Below are positions 27,514-38,989 of a DNA stretch of 59,423 nt, in pieces. The DNA lies in assembly GCA_009914555.1 (NCBI GenBank), contig WNDY01000026.1:1-59423 (forward strand), given 5' to 3'. Position numbers and translations under genes: made by a program. This DNA is from Xylophilus sp. GTDB taxonomy: Bacteria; Pseudomonadota; Gammaproteobacteria; Burkholderiales; Burkholderiaceae_C. Under the pieces are notes generated by a model. It saw only the letters and a list, made by a program, of their open reading frames with translations. It did not search any database and was not told the origin of the DNA. The stretch's first letter is position 1. Each line of letters begins with the position of its first letter.

Positions 27514-27883
27514 AGACGAAGGTGTAGACCAGAAAGAACACCACGAGCCCGAGGTCGGTCAGCAGCGCCTGCCACAGGCCGATGCCGAGCCACCAAGCGA
27601 TCACCGGCACCAGGAAGAAGATCAGCCCGCCCTCGAAGCCGATCGCATGGGCGACGCGCCGCCGCAGGCTGCGCCCGCGCACCGCCTGGCGGGCCTCCCA
27701 GCGCTCGAACAGCGCGTTGAACACCAGGTTCCAGACGACGGCGATGGCCGACGCCATGACCGACAGCGCACCCGCATGGGCCAGCCCCTGGACCGCGAAC
27801 GCGGCCAGCGCGAAGCTGGTGACGATGATGGCGATGCCTTCGTAGAGCGTGACATAGACGACGCGGCGCAACGGGCCTTGCAT
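27446..27883 (-). CDS. PACE-family multidrug/biocide efflux transporter
   Basis: A 145-aa inner-membrane protein made of two bacterial transmembrane pair domains (four helices), as in AceI of Acinetobacter. Glu15, essential for proton coupling in AceI, is at the same position here (VYVTLYEGIAI). Repeat motifs are VWNLVFNALFERWEAR after helix 2 and FVFNWAFDAVFG near the end. PACE proteins export chlorhexidine or short-chain diamines. It is divergent from a LysR gene with palindromes in between, so substrate-responsive regulation is likely. Confidence 0.92.
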   Translation of the reverse strand: MQGPLRRVVYVTLYEGIAIIVTSFALAAFAVQGLAHAGALSVMASAIAVVWNLVFNALFERWEARQAVRGRSLRRRVAHAIGFEGGLIFFLVPVIAWWLGIGLWQALLTDLGLVVFFLVYTFVFNWAFDAVFGLPRSAAGPAAAR

Positions 27884-27937
27884 GCGGAACTCCTGGACAG
27901 ACGGGCGACAGACGAGCCGAGACTGTATGTGTGTGTC

Positions 27938-27977
27938 GCTGACATATAAAGTCAGCTTCTTTCAATTGGATTGAAAG
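27938..27977. promoter_or_regulatory. Two palindromes between PACE gene and LysR gene
   Basis: GCTGAC-N7-GTCAGC spans 27938-27956, and CTTTCAAT-TGG-ATTGAAAG spans 27959-27977. Both are perfect inverted repeats in the divergent promoter region. The second lies directly before the LysR Shine-Dalgarno, so it could be an operator or an mRNA hairpin limiting translation of the regulator. Confidence 0.5.
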
Positions 27978-27988
27978 AGGCGCCGGCC

Positions 27989-28897
27989 ATGGCCTTCGAC
28001 TCCGACAGCGTGCAGGTCTTCCTCGCCGTGATCGACAGCGGCTCGTTCTCGGCCGCCGCGCGCCGGCTCGGCCGCGTGCCCTCGGCCGTCAGCATGGCCA
28101 TCGCCCAGCTGGAGGCCGCGCTGGACCTGCCGCTGTTTGACCGCAGCGGCCGCGAGCCGCGTCCCACGGCGGCTGCCCGCGCGCTGGAGCCGCAGGCCCG
28201 GCTGCTGGCCGCCCAGCTCGGCGCGCTCAATGTGCATGCGCAGGCGCTGCGCCAGGGGCTGGAGCCGCGGCTGACGATCGCGATCGCGCCCGAGCTGATC
28301 ACCGCCCGCTGGATCGCGCCCCTGCAGGCCGTCGCGGCTGAACACCCGGCGCTGGAAGTCGAGATCCTGGCTTGGCCCCAGGCCGACGCGCTGCGGCTGC
28401 TGCACAAGGGCTATGCCCAGCTGGCCCTGGTGTTCGAGCGCCCGAGCATGGACGGCCGCGAGGCCTTCGAGGAAGTGGGCCGCGAGCGGCTGACCATGTA
28501 TGCCGCGCCGCAGCACCCGTTCGTGGCCGACGGCGGCCCCGCCGGCGGCCTGCGCGAGGCCCACCTGGTCGCCACGCGGCAGATCGTGGTGGCGGCGCGC
28601 GACGCCCGGGTGCTCGACCCGCGCTTCGTCTTCGGCCGCCAGCACTGGCGCACCGACAGCCCGGTCGCCGCGCTGGGCCTGCTGACCGCCGGCCTCGGCT
28701 GGGGCTGGCTGCCGCGCAGCTTCGCCGCGCCCCACGTGGCGGCCGGTACGCTGCGCGAGCTGCGCCTGGCCAACCTCACAAACGGGCTGGACCTGTGGGT
28801 GGACGTTGTCTGGTCGAAGGAGCGCCCGCTCGGGCGGGCAGGGCAGGCGTTCGTCGCGCGGATCGCCGAGCTGGCTACGCCGCAGCCAGCGCCGTGA
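27989..28897 (+). CDS. LysR-family transcriptional regulator (divergent to PACE gene)
   Basis: A 302-aa LysR regulator starting at ATG 27989 ([11 protein letters not shown]), with AGAGG 8 nt upstream. The HTH is [19 protein letters not shown] (residues about 17-36). The substrate domain carries [20 protein letters not shown]. The AceR-PACE arrangement of Acinetobacter is also LysR plus efflux gene, so this is probably the PACE regulator. Its 3' end overlaps the end of the convergent metH1 gene by 23 nt. Confidence 0.88.
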   Translation: MAFDSDSVQVFLAVIDSGSFSAAARRLGRVPSAVSMAIAQLEAALDLPLFDRSGREPRPTAAARALEPQARLLAAQLGALNVHAQALRQGLEPRLTIAIAPELITARWIAPLQAVAAEHPALEVEILAWPQADALRLLHKGYAQLALVFERPSMDGREAFEEVGRERLTMYAAPQHPFVADGGPAGGLREAHLVATRQIVVAARDARVLDPRFVFGRQHWRTDSPVAALGLLTAGLGWGWLPRSFAAPHVAAGTLRELRLANLTNGLDLWVDVVWSKERPLGRAGQAFVARIAELATPQPAP

Positions 28898-29948
28898 ACA
28901 GCCCGCGCCCCACGCCGCGTGGCGCTTCGCCGCGCACGGCCTGGCCGATCGCGCCGATGTGCTCCGGCGTGGTGCCGCAGCAGCCGCCGACGATGTTGAC
29001 CAGCCCCTCGGCCGCGAACTCGTGCAGCAGCCGGCTCGTGACCTCGGGCGTCTCGTCGAAGCCGGTGTCGCGCATCGGGTTGGGCAGGCCGGCATTGGGA
29101 TAGCAGCTGATGAAGGTGTCGGGCGCGGCCTTGTGCAGCTCCTGGATGTAGGGTCGCATCAGGGTGGCACCGAGCGCGCAGTTCAGGCCGACGGCCAGCG
29201 GCTGGGCATGGCGCACGCTGTGCCAGAAGGCGGTGACCGTCTGGCCGCTGAGGATGCGGCCCGAGGCATCGGTCACCGTGCCGCTGATGAGGATCGGCAG
29301 CCGCTCGCCGCTGGCCTCGAACCATTCGTCGATCGCGAACAGCGCGGCCTTGGCGTTGAGCGTGTCGAAGATGGTCTCGACCAGCAGCACGTCGGCGCCG
29401 CCCTCGGCCAGGGCCTTGGTCTGGTCGTAGTAGGCGGCGCGCAGAGCCTCGAAATCGACGTTGCGCGCGCCGGGGTCGTTCACGTCGGGGCTGATGCTCG
29501 CGGTCTTGGGCGTCGGGCCCAGGGCGCCGGCGACGAAGCGGGGCTTGTCGGGCGTGCTGAACTTGTCGCAGGCGGCGCGCGCGAGCTTGGCCGAGGCGAG
29601 GTTCATCTCGTAGGCCAGGTCGGCCATGCCGTAGTCCTCCTGCGCGATCGTGGTCGCGCCGAAGGTGTTGGTCTCGATCAGGTCGGCGCCGGCGGCGAGG
29701 TAGCCCTCGTGGATGTCGCGGATCACGTCGGGCCAGGTGATCGACAGCAGCTCGTTGTTGCCCTTGACGTCGCGCGGGAAGTCCTTGAACCGGGCATAGG
29801 CTTCGGCCGGGCCGCCCTCGCCGCGGTACTGCGCCTCGGTGAGCCTGAAGCGCTGGATCATCGTGCCCATCGCGCCGTCGAGGATGGCGATGCGCCGCGC
29901 CAGGATGGCGGGCAGTTCGGCGGCGCGGGTGTAGGCGGGCGTAGGCAT
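28875..29948 (-). CDS. metH1: Methionine synthase, homocysteine S-methyltransferase subunit
   Basis: A 357-aa protein equal to the N-terminal zinc domain of MetH. It binds homocysteine through Zn: the cysteine ligands are in VGLNCALGA and [13 protein letters not shown]. The barrel start is [16 protein letters not shown] and [16 protein letters not shown] is also typical. The start is ATG 29948 (MPTPAYTRA). The folate/cobalamin part is metH2 at 3158-5884 on the same strand, so the holoenzyme needs two proteins made 23 kb apart. Confidence 0.94.
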   Translation of the reverse strand: MPTPAYTRAAELPAILARRIAILDGAMGTMIQRFRLTEAQYRGEGGPAEAYARFKDFPRDVKGNNELLSITWPDVIRDIHEGYLAAGADLIETNTFGATTIAQEDYGMADLAYEMNLASAKLARAACDKFSTPDKPRFVAGALGPTPKTASISPDVNDPGARNVDFEALRAAYYDQTKALAEGGADVLLVETIFDTLNAKAALFAIDEWFEASGERLPILISGTVTDASGRILSGQTVTAFWHSVRHAQPLAVGLNCALGATLMRPYIQELHKAAPDTFISCYPNAGLPNPMRDTGFDETPEVTSRLLHEFAAEGLVNIVGGCCGTTPEHIGAIGQAVRGEAPRGVGRGLFTALAAA

Positions 29949-30052
29949 TCTGCGATTGTAAAAAGCCGCAGCGCGTCGGGTGCGCACGCGGGCATGCGGC
30001 AAGCCGCCGCGCGGACGTTGCGCCATCGCCCGCATGCTAGATATTAAAGCGG

Positions 30053-30113
30053 GTAGTATGGCTTCACAGTGTATCAATGTCAAGCGCTATGGTGTATTAC
30101 AGGCGGGGGTATT
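30053..30113 (+). repeat. GGGAGTAT intergenic repeat, copy 4 (degenerate)
   Basis: GTAGTATGGCTTCACAGTG starts at 30053 and CGGGGGTATTTGG lies further on; the shared GTAT tracts are 53 nt apart (30056 and 30109), the same spacing as copies 2 and 3. It lies in the 302-bp gap between divergent metH1 and icd. The rest of that gap (30114-30250) shows no clear gene. Confidence 0.45.
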
Positions 30114-30250
30114 TGGTTTGCCAGCCGCATTCGCTCCAAGGCCCCGGCCGCGGGAAAACACCCCATCGGCAAGGTTGGGCATGCGCTGCCTTCAGAAAGC
30201 GCGAAAATCGGTAGGTAAACCTCCTTCCCATCCTCTGAAAAAGCACGCGC

Positions 30251-32488
<2,238 letters not shown>

Positions 32489-32522
32489 GCAGTCCCGCCG
32501 GCCACCGGGCCGGCGCCTTAAG

Positions 32523-32562
32523 AAAACACCACGCCTGCTGCCCGGCACGCGTGGTGTTTTTT
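32523..32562 (+). terminator. Rho-independent terminator of icd
   Basis: AAAACACCACGC (32523-32534) pairs with GCGTGGTGTTTT (32549-32560) around a 14-nt loop and is followed by TTTT-type U-run. It is 35 nt after the icd stop and can act in both directions. Confidence 0.85.
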
Positions 32563-33194
32563 CGCGTGTGCGGCTGTCATGGCCATGGCGGACCACTCCA
32601 TACCGCGCGGGTATTCTGCGAGATGCATCCGATATTGGACGCCTGCCCGGGGCCGGTGTGACCATCCCGCCGCCGCTTGCGCTCGGCACCCGCCGATGCG
32701 GCGCGGATCCATCACACAGGAGAAAGACATCCCATGACAGCGATTCCATCGCCGTGCGGCAGGTATCGCCGCGCGCGCCCTCCCGCTCCAGCCCGTTGCG
32801 GCGCCCGCCACCGCCCGGCTTCTACGTGCTGGAGTACGTGACCATCTACTCGGCCAGCAAGGTGCGCGACGGCGCGGGCCACGTGGCGCCAGTTGCGGAT
32901 TCGACCCCGACGCCAAGGCCGCGGCCACGCGCTTCGTCTGGTCGCCCACGTGATGAGTGAGCCGCTGGTGGGATCTGCACACCCGGGCCGGCGGTGCCTC
33001 GCAGGGCAAGACCGGCGTGGGCAACAGTGGCTGCTGGCTGGCGGTTGCAAGGGAGCCGGGAACGGGGAATTGTCCTACAGCCCGGTCAGCCGATGGTGGG
33101 CGCCCGGCGCCGGTGCCCCTGGTTGGAATCGTAGGCCGGCTGCGCCCCGCGCGGGCGCAGCCGCTCATCCTCAATACCAACCCTGGAGCAACCG
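32563..33194. other. Gene-poor interval
   Basis: About 630 bp with no frame that looks like a protein. Short open frames exist on both strands, but they are Arg/Pro/Ala-rich and overlap one another, as expected for spurious frames in GC-rich DNA. A short tract encoding GFYVLEYVTIYSASKVRDG at 32818-32874 reads like protein, and an ATG with upstream AGGAGAAAGA occurs near 32734, so a decayed small gene is possible. I could not identify it. Confidence 0.4.
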
Positions 33195-33695
33195 ATGGCC
33201 AAACGCAAGACCCTCGAAGACGTTTTCGTGCACCTGCTGTCCGACATCTACAGCGCGGAGAAGCAGCTCACCCGTGCGCTGCCCAAGCTCGCCCGGGCCT
33301 CGACCTCGCCCGAGCTGGAACAGGCCTTCACCACCCACCTGGAGGAGACCCAGGGCCAGATCGAGCGCATCGACCAGGTCGTCGAGGCCACCGGCCTGCG
33401 GCTCAAGCGCATGAAGTGCGCGGCGATGGAAGGCCTGATCGAGGAGGGCCAGGAAGTCATCGACGAGATCGACAAGGGGCCCGTGCTCGACGTGGCCCTG
33501 ATCGCCGCGGCGCAGAAGGTCGAGCACTACGAGATCGCCAGCTACGGCACGCTGATCGCGGTGGGCAAGCAGCTGGGCTTCAAGCTGCCGGCGCTGCAGC
33601 CGCTACTCGACACCTTCGAAGAGGAAAAGCGCACGGACGAGAAGCTGAGCGCGCTGGCGAAGGCCGATGTGAACCCGACGGCCGCCGCCGGCTGA
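33195..33695 (+). CDS. YciE/YciF-type ferritin-like stress protein (DUF892)
   Basis: A 166-aa all-helical protein of the DUF892 family, ferritin-like fold. It matches the family from LEDVFVHLLSDIYSAEKQLTR through HLEETQGQIERIDQVVE and the metal-site region CAAMEGLIEEGQEVIDE to AQKVEHYEIASYGTL. Relatives are induced by osmotic or general stress. Metal binding is inferred from the fold. The alanine-rich end (NPTAAAG) is not conserved. Monocistronic. Confidence 0.92.
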   Translation: MAKRKTLEDVFVHLLSDIYSAEKQLTRALPKLARASTSPELEQAFTTHLEETQGQIERIDQVVEATGLRLKRMKCAAMEGLIEEGQEVIDEIDKGPVLDVALIAAAQKVEHYEIASYGTLIAVGKQLGFKLPALQPLLDTFEEEKRTDEKLSALAKADVNPTAAAG

Positions 33696-33984
33696 CCGGC
33701 GGCGGATTCCCAGGGCCGCTTCGGCGGAAACGCCGTGGCGCCTTCGGCCGCGGTCACGTTCGCGTGGCGCAGGCGTTGGGCACGTCCACCGCTGCTGACG
33801 CGGCCCTGCACTGGCGCGGTGCCGAGGAGGGAAAGCGCCTGCGCGCCGCCGCGCCCTCCGCCAGGCCCATGAGGCCGCCGCCCCCTGCAGAAGGGGTGAA
33901 ACCCCGAGCCGGGCAGCCGAAACGGATTGCTACACTTGTCGGTTTTCAGCCGCCTCCGGGCCCCTCCACCCACCCGATCTGCCG

Positions 33985-35046
33985 GTGACGACCGACCCGA
34001 CCCTGCCCGCCAGCGGCCGGGAGCGCCTGCTCCAGGCCGCGCTCGACATCGCGAGCGATGCCATCCTCACGCTGCACCCGCCCGCAGACGGGAGCCGCGG
34101 CGGCTGGACGGTGGCTGCGGTCAACGCGCAGTTCGCCCGCCTGGGCGGTGCGGCCGGCAGCGCAGGGCTTGAAGGACTGCCGGTGCAGGCAGCCCTGCCG
34201 CTGTGGCCCGCGCTCGGCCTGGATGCCTGGGCGCACGCCGCAGCCCGGTCCGTGCATGGCGAGCAGAAGGACGTGGCCCTGCCGGGCGCCGACGGCCAGC
34301 AGCGCTGGTACGCGGCCTATGCCGGCCCGGCCGAAGGCGGCGGCTGCGTGCTGCGGCTGGCCGACATCACCACCGTGCGGCAGACCGAAGAGAGCCTGCG
34401 TGCCGACACGCGCCGTCTGCAGCAGGACAACGCGCAGCTGCGCCAGCTGGCCTGGATGGACGGGCTCACCGGCCTGGCCAACCGCCGCGCGCTCGACACC
34501 ATCCTCGATCGCGAGATCGCCCGCGCGCGCCGCCGCGGCGAGCCGCTGGCCGTGGTGATGTGCGACATCGACCATTTCAAGGCCTTCAACGACTTCTACG
34601 GCCACCTGGCCGGCGACGACTGCATCCGCGAGGTCGCCCGCGTGCTGGCCGCCACCTCGGCCCGCGCCACCGACGTCGTCGCCCGCTATGGCGGCGAGGA
34701 ATTCGCGCTGGTGCTGTCGAACACCGACGCGGTCGGCGCGCTGGATCTGGTGCGCCGGGTGCAGGACGCGCTGCATGCGCGCGCGCTGTCGGACGCCACC
34801 TCGCCCAACGGCAAGCTGCTGACGCTGAGTTTCGGCCTGGCGGCCTTCGTGGCGGCGCTGGACGCCGATGGCGCGGCGCTGGTGGGACGGGCCGACGCGG
34901 CGCTCTATCGCGCCAAGCACCTGGGGCGCAACCGCGTGGCCACGCATGCGGCCAATCCGCTGCCGGGCATCCCCGACAGCAGTGCGCCGCTGCCGCCATC
35001 GGCCGTGGCGCCGCGGTCGGCCGTGTCGTTGCGCATTTCCAGCTGA
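33985..35046 (+). CDS. Diguanylate cyclase (GGDEF domain, GGEEF)
   Basis: A 353-aa soluble c-di-GMP synthase. Residues about 10-130 look like a PAS-type sensor (AALDIASDAILTLHPPADGS, WYAAYAGPAEGGGCVLRLADIT), followed by a short coiled linker. The GGDEF domain starts at LAWMDGLTGLANRRALDTI and has the active site ARYGGEEFALVLS. No Arg-x-x-Asp inhibitory site is obvious five residues before it. The start is GTG 33985. The last 35 residues are low complexity. Confidence 0.92.
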   Translation: MTTDPTLPASGRERLLQAALDIASDAILTLHPPADGSRGGWTVAAVNAQFARLGGAAGSAGLEGLPVQAALPLWPALGLDAWAHAAARSVHGEQKDVALPGADGQQRWYAAYAGPAEGGGCVLRLADITTVRQTEESLRADTRRLQQDNAQLRQLAWMDGLTGLANRRALDTILDREIARARRRGEPLAVVMCDIDHFKAFNDFYGHLAGDDCIREVARVLAATSARATDVVARYGGEEFALVLSNTDAVGALDLVRRVQDALHARALSDATSPNGKLLTLSFGLAAFVAALDADGAALVGRADAALYRAKHLGRNRVATHAANPLPGIPDSSAPLPPSAVAPRSAVSLRISS

Positions 35047-35253
35047 TTGGATTGCCGCCAGGGCTGCCGGCGGAGTTCACCGCAGCCGGCTTCCAGCAGC
35101 GGCACGCCATGCCCTCCAGCGCATCGCGGTGCGCGCCGGGCACCTGGCGCGCGCGTGGGGAGAGGCCAGCGGGAGCGCCCCCCGGGGCGCAAAATTATAG
35201 GCAGCACCTCGCAGTGCTTGTGACGAATGGCGAGCAGACGGTCACGGCGGGTT

Positions 35254-35265
35254 CTACCCGGGTAG
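35254..35265. promoter_or_regulatory. Palindrome CTACCCGGGTAG upstream of mlaE
   Basis: A perfect 12-bp palindrome ending 1 bp before the longest possible mlaE start (35267), at the end of the 220-bp gap after the diguanylate cyclase gene. It could be an operator; nothing else stands out in that gap. Confidence 0.3.
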
Positions 35266-35266
35266 G

Positions 35267-36448
35267 ATGTGGCTCCTTCTCCTGTTGCCGCACGCCTTGC
35301 CACCGCCGTCGCCGCCATCGCCCGCCCAGAACACCCGCCCGGATGTCGTCCGCCGCAGCGAAGCGGCCCGCACGCGGATGGAGCTGCAAGGCGCCTGGGA
35401 TGCCGCCTCGCTGGCGGGCCACTGGCGGCGCCTCGCACGCACGCTCGGGGAGGCCGGCGCCGATGCCGCCTGGGACTTCGAATCCGTCACCCGCTTCGAC
35501 CACCTCGGCGCCCAGCTGCTCTGGGACCGCTGGGGCCGCGACTGGCCGCGCGACGTGGCGCTGACCGATGCGCAGCGCAGCATCCTCGAGCGGCTGGAGA
35601 AGCTGGGCGGCGAGGCGCCGAAGCCGCAGCGCGAGCGCGCCGGCGCCTGGTGCGCGCACCGCATCGACCGGCTCGGCGTGCTGGTGCTGCACGCGGTGGA
35701 CCATGGCCGCGCGCTGGTCGCGCTGATCGGCCAGCTCGCACTGGACATCGGCCGCTTCGCCCGCGCGCCGCGCGAGGCGCCGTGGCGCGACATCTCCGGC
35801 CACCTCTACAGCATGGGCGCGACGGCACTGCCGATCACCGCCATGGTGGGCGCGCTGATCGGCGTGGTGCTGGCCTACCTGATGTCGATGCAGCTGCGCC
35901 AGTTCGGCGCGGAGTCGTTCATCGTCAACATCCTCGGAATCTCGCTGATCCGAGAACTGGGACCGCTGCTCGGCGCGATCCTCGTGGCGGGCCGCTCGGG
36001 CTCGGCCATCACGGCGCAGATCGGCGTGATGCGGGTGACCGACGAACTCGACGCGATGAGCGTCATGGGCATATCGCACGGCTTCCGGCTCGTGATGCCG
36101 CGCGCCATCGCGCTGGCCATCGCCATGCCGCTGGTCAGCGTCTGGACCACGCTGTGCGCGCTGGTGGGCGGCATGGCCGCGGCCGACATCGCGATGAACA
36201 TCACGCCGGCCTACTTCTTCCAGGCGCTGCCGAACGCGGTGCAGATCTCCAACCTGTGGCTCGCGCTGGGCAAATCGGCCGTGTTCGGCGTGCTGATCGC
36301 GCTGATCGGCTGCCACTGGGGCCTGCGCGTGGAGCCCAACACCCAGAGCCTGGGGCAGGGCACGACGGCCTCGGTCGTCACCTCCATCACTGTGGTCATC
36401 CTGGTGGATGCGCTGTTCGCCGTGGCCTTCAAGAGCATTGGCATATGA
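35267..36448 (+). CDS. mlaE: MlaE-type ABC permease with N-terminal STAS-like domain
   Basis: A 393-aa inner-membrane permease of the MCE lipid-transport ABC system. Residues about 38-130 resemble a STAS domain (MELQGAWDAASLAGHWRRL), followed by MlaE helices and the signature GPLLGAILVAGRSGSAITAQ with the EL-DAM region (TDELDAMSVMGI). The first 37 residues are proline-rich and unlike the family, so the true start may be ATG 35378. It overlaps mlaF by 4 nt, and the order E-F-D-lipoprotein is typical of this class. Role: phospholipid traffic between the two membranes. Confidence 0.9.
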   Translation: MWLLLLLPHALPPPSPPSPAQNTRPDVVRRSEAARTRMELQGAWDAASLAGHWRRLARTLGEAGADAAWDFESVTRFDHLGAQLLWDRWGRDWPRDVALTDAQRSILERLEKLGGEAPKPQRERAGAWCAHRIDRLGVLVLHAVDHGRALVALIGQLALDIGRFARAPREAPWRDISGHLYSMGATALPITAMVGALIGVVLAYLMSMQLRQFGAESFIVNILGISLIRELGPLLGAILVAGRSGSAITAQIGVMRVTDELDAMSVMGISHGFRLVMPRAIALAIAMPLVSVWTTLCALVGGMAAADIAMNITPAYFFQALPNAVQISNLWLALGKSAVFGVLIALIGCHWGLRVEPNTQSLGQGTTASVVTSITVVILVDALFAVAFKSIGI

Positions 36449-37311
36449 ACGCTGCCGTCCTGCCGCCGCCATCCCCGCGGGCCGCCGGCGAACCGGCGGT
36501 CGAGATCCACGGCCTGTGGACCGTGTTCGGCAGCGGCGCCAAGTCCTTCGCCGTGCACGAGGACCTGGACCTGACCATTGAGCGCGGCGAGGTGCTCACG
36601 CTCGTCGGCGGCTCCGGCACCGGCAAGACCGTGCTGCTGCGCCAGATGCTCGGTTTGCAGACGCCCACCCGCGGCACCGTCACCGTGCTGGGCGAGCCGG
36701 CCGCACGGCTTGGCCGCAAGGGCGCGGCCGCGCGCGTGGGCATGCTGTTCCAGCAGGGCGCGCTGTTCTCGGCCTTCAGCGTGCTCGACAACATCGCCTT
36801 CCCGCTGCGCGAGCTGCATGCGCTGCCCGACGAGCTGATCCGCGAGACCGCGCTGCTCAAGCTGCGTATGGTGGGGCTCAAGGCCGAGGTGGCCGACCGC
36901 ATGCCGGCCGACCTGTCGGGCGGCATGATCAAGCGGGTGGCCCTGGCCCGCGCGATCGCCATGGACCCGCCCCTGCTGATGCTCGACGAGTCCACGGCCG
37001 GGCTCGATCCCCAGGGCTCCGACGAGTTCTGCGACCTGCTGCGCGAAGTGCACCGGGAGCTGGGCCTGACCGTCGTCATGGTCACCCACGACCTCGACAC
37101 GCTGTTCGCGCTGTCCACCCGCGTGGCGGTGCTGGCCGAGAAGAAGGTGATCGTCACCGGGCCGCCCGCCGAGGTCGTCGAGTTCGACCATCCCTTCATC
37201 CGCACCTTCTTCCTGGGCGAGCGCGGCCGCCGCGCGCTGGCGCCGCTGCAGGACGAAGGCACGCCGCCGCCGGCCAAGGCGCCGGCGCTCCCCTCCCGCG
37301 AGGCCTCCTGA
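36445..37311 (+). CDS. mlaF: MlaF-type ABC ATPase
   Basis: A 288-aa ATPase of the MCE transporter. Walker A is LVGGSGTGKTVLL, the Q-loop region is GMLFQQGALFSAFSV, the signature is DLSGGMIKRVALARAI, Walker B is LLMLDESTAGLDP and the switch His is in VTHDLDTLF. LSGGM rather than LSGGQ is usual for MlaF. The C-terminal 25 residues are Pro/Ala-rich. Coupled to mlaE (4-nt overlap) and to mlaD (1-nt overlap). Confidence 0.95.
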   Translation: MNAAVLPPPSPRAAGEPAVEIHGLWTVFGSGAKSFAVHEDLDLTIERGEVLTLVGGSGTGKTVLLRQMLGLQTPTRGTVTVLGEPAARLGRKGAAARVGMLFQQGALFSAFSVLDNIAFPLRELHALPDELIRETALLKLRMVGLKAEVADRMPADLSGGMIKRVALARAIAMDPPLLMLDESTAGLDPQGSDEFCDLLREVHRELGLTVVMVTHDLDTLFALSTRVAVLAEKKVIVTGPPAEVVEFDHPFIRTFFLGERGRRALAPLQDEGTPPPAKAPALPSREAS

Positions 37312-38294
37312 TGGAAAACAAGTCCCACGCGCTGGCCGCCGGCGCCTTCGTCATCGCCGTGGCGGCGCTGCTTGTCGCGCTGTCGTTCTGGCTCACGCGC
37401 GACAGCCGCAGCTACAAGCGCTACGAGCTCTCCACCAAGGACGGCATCACCGGCCTGCAGCCGCAGGCGGCGGTGCGCTACAAGGGCGTGGCCGTGGGCA
37501 AGGTGCAGTCCATCGGCTTCGACCCGCAGGCCGCCTCCAACGTGCTGATCCGCATCGCCGTGGACGACCATGCGCCAGTCACGCCCAAGACCTTCGCCAC
37601 GCTCAATGACCAGGGCGTGACCGGGCTGGCCTACGTGCTGCTCGACGACGCGGCCGAGCCGCTGCCGCCGGTGCCCTCCGGCGCCAGCGGCCTGCCGCGG
37701 CTGCCGCTGCGCACCTCGCAGCTCGGCAAGCTGACCGAGCAGGCGCCGCTGATCCTGGCCCAGATCAAGGAGGCCACCGAGCGCATCAACACGCTGCTGG
37801 GCGACGACAACCAGAAGACGCTGGTCGGCGCCATCGCCAACATCGGCCGCGCGGCCGACAGCATCGCCACCCTCAGCGCCCGCATCGACGCCACCGTGTC
37901 CCAGCGCGTCGACCCGGCGCTGGCCACGCTGCCGCAGATCGCCGCCGACGTGAGCCGCACGCTCGGCACGGTGCAGACCGCCGCGGCCGATGTCGGCGGC
38001 ATGTCGCGCGAGATCGCCACCACCGCCCGCCGCCTGAACGAGAAGGACGGCGCGCTCGACCGCCTGGCCCAGGGCACGCAGGCGCTGGCCCATGCGGCCG
38101 ACGCCTTCGGCGCCGCCACGCTGCCGCGCGTCAACCGCGTGACCGACGACGCCTCGCGCGCCGCGCGCCAGCTGAGCCGCACCGTCAACGGCATCAACGA
38201 CAACCCGCAGTCGCTGATCTTCGGCAACGGCGCCGCCGTGCCCGGCCCCGGCGAGCCCGGCTTCGCCGCCCCTGCCCGCACTGCGGCGCACTGA
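37311..38294 (+). CDS. mlaD: MlaD/MCE-domain periplasmic protein
   Basis: A 327-aa protein with one N-terminal membrane anchor (residues about 8-28) and an MCE domain at about 38-120 (YELSTKDGITGLQPQAAVRY, GVAVGKVQSIGFDP). A long helical C-terminal part of coiled-coil character (about 140-300) could form a needle-like tunnel as in longer MCE proteins. It shuttles lipid between the ABC core and the outer membrane. Confidence 0.93.
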   Translation: MENKSHALAAGAFVIAVAALLVALSFWLTRDSRSYKRYELSTKDGITGLQPQAAVRYKGVAVGKVQSIGFDPQAASNVLIRIAVDDHAPVTPKTFATLNDQGVTGLAYVLLDDAAEPLPPVPSGASGLPRLPLRTSQLGKLTEQAPLILAQIKEATERINTLLGDDNQKTLVGAIANIGRAADSIATLSARIDATVSQRVDPALATLPQIAADVSRTLGTVQTAAADVGGMSREIATTARRLNEKDGALDRLAQGTQALAHAADAFGAATLPRVNRVTDDASRAARQLSRTVNGINDNPQSLIFGNGAAVPGPGEPGFAAPARTAAH

Positions 38295-38314
38295 CTGACT
38301 TTCGGAGACTGCCC

Positions 38315-38989
38315 GTGTCCACCCCTGCTGCCCTGCCCCTCCTGATCCGCCGCGCCGTGCTGCTGGCGGCGACCGGTTCCGTGCTGCTGGCCGGCTGCGC
38401 CTCGGTGCTGCCCGACAAGCCGGCCCGCCCCACGCTCTACGACTTCGGCCCCGGCGCCAGCGCGCCCCGGCCCGCCGCCGACGGCACCGCGCAGCTGCCG
38501 CCGATTGCACTGGCGGAGGTACAGCCCGCCGGCGCGCTCGACGGAAGCACGGCGCTGTGGTACCGCCTGGGGTATACCGATGCGCGCCAGCTGCGTCCCT
38601 ACAGCCAGGCGCGCTGGAGCACGCCGCCGGCCCAGCTCGTGGGCCAGCAGCTCGCGGCCGAGCTGGGCCGGCGCCGGCCGGTGCTCGTGGCCGGCGAGAG
38701 CGCCGCGCTGGTGCGCACCGAAGGCCGCCTGCCGCTGGTGCTTCGCACCAACCTGGAGGAGTTCAGCCACGTCTTCAGCAGTCCGACCGACAGCGCCGGG
38801 CTGATCCGCCTGCGCGTGACGCTGGTGGACGACACTCCAGCCGGCGAGCGCCTGCTCGGCCAGCGCCAGGTCGTCGTGCAGCGCCCCGCGCCCAGCGCCG
38901 ACGCGGCCGGCGGCGTGCAGGCGCTGGTCGAGGCCACGCAGGCGGCCGTGCGCGAGATCGCCGACTGGGTCGAGCAAAGCGGCCGCTAG
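38315..38989 (+). CDS. PqiC-type ABC-transport auxiliary lipoprotein
   Basis: A 224-aa lipoprotein: GTG start at 38315, hydrophobic signal, lipobox LAGC (residues about 25-28). The mature part matches the ABC_trans_aux/PqiC group (RPTLYDFGPG near the start, IALAEVQPAGALDG, LWYRLGYTDARQLRPYSQARW). It would couple the MCE protein to the outer membrane. Last gene of the mla operon. Its stop shares a CTAG palindrome (38986-38989) with the stop of the convergent LysR gene. Confidence 0.9.
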   Translation: MSTPAALPLLIRRAVLLAATGSVLLAGCASVLPDKPARPTLYDFGPGASAPRPAADGTAQLPPIALAEVQPAGALDGSTALWYRLGYTDARQLRPYSQARWSTPPAQLVGQQLAAELGRRRPVLVAGESAALVRTEGRLPLVLRTNLEEFSHVFSSPTDSAGLIRLRVTLVDDTPAGERLLGQRQVVVQRPAPSADAAGGVQALVEATQAAVREIADWVEQSGR

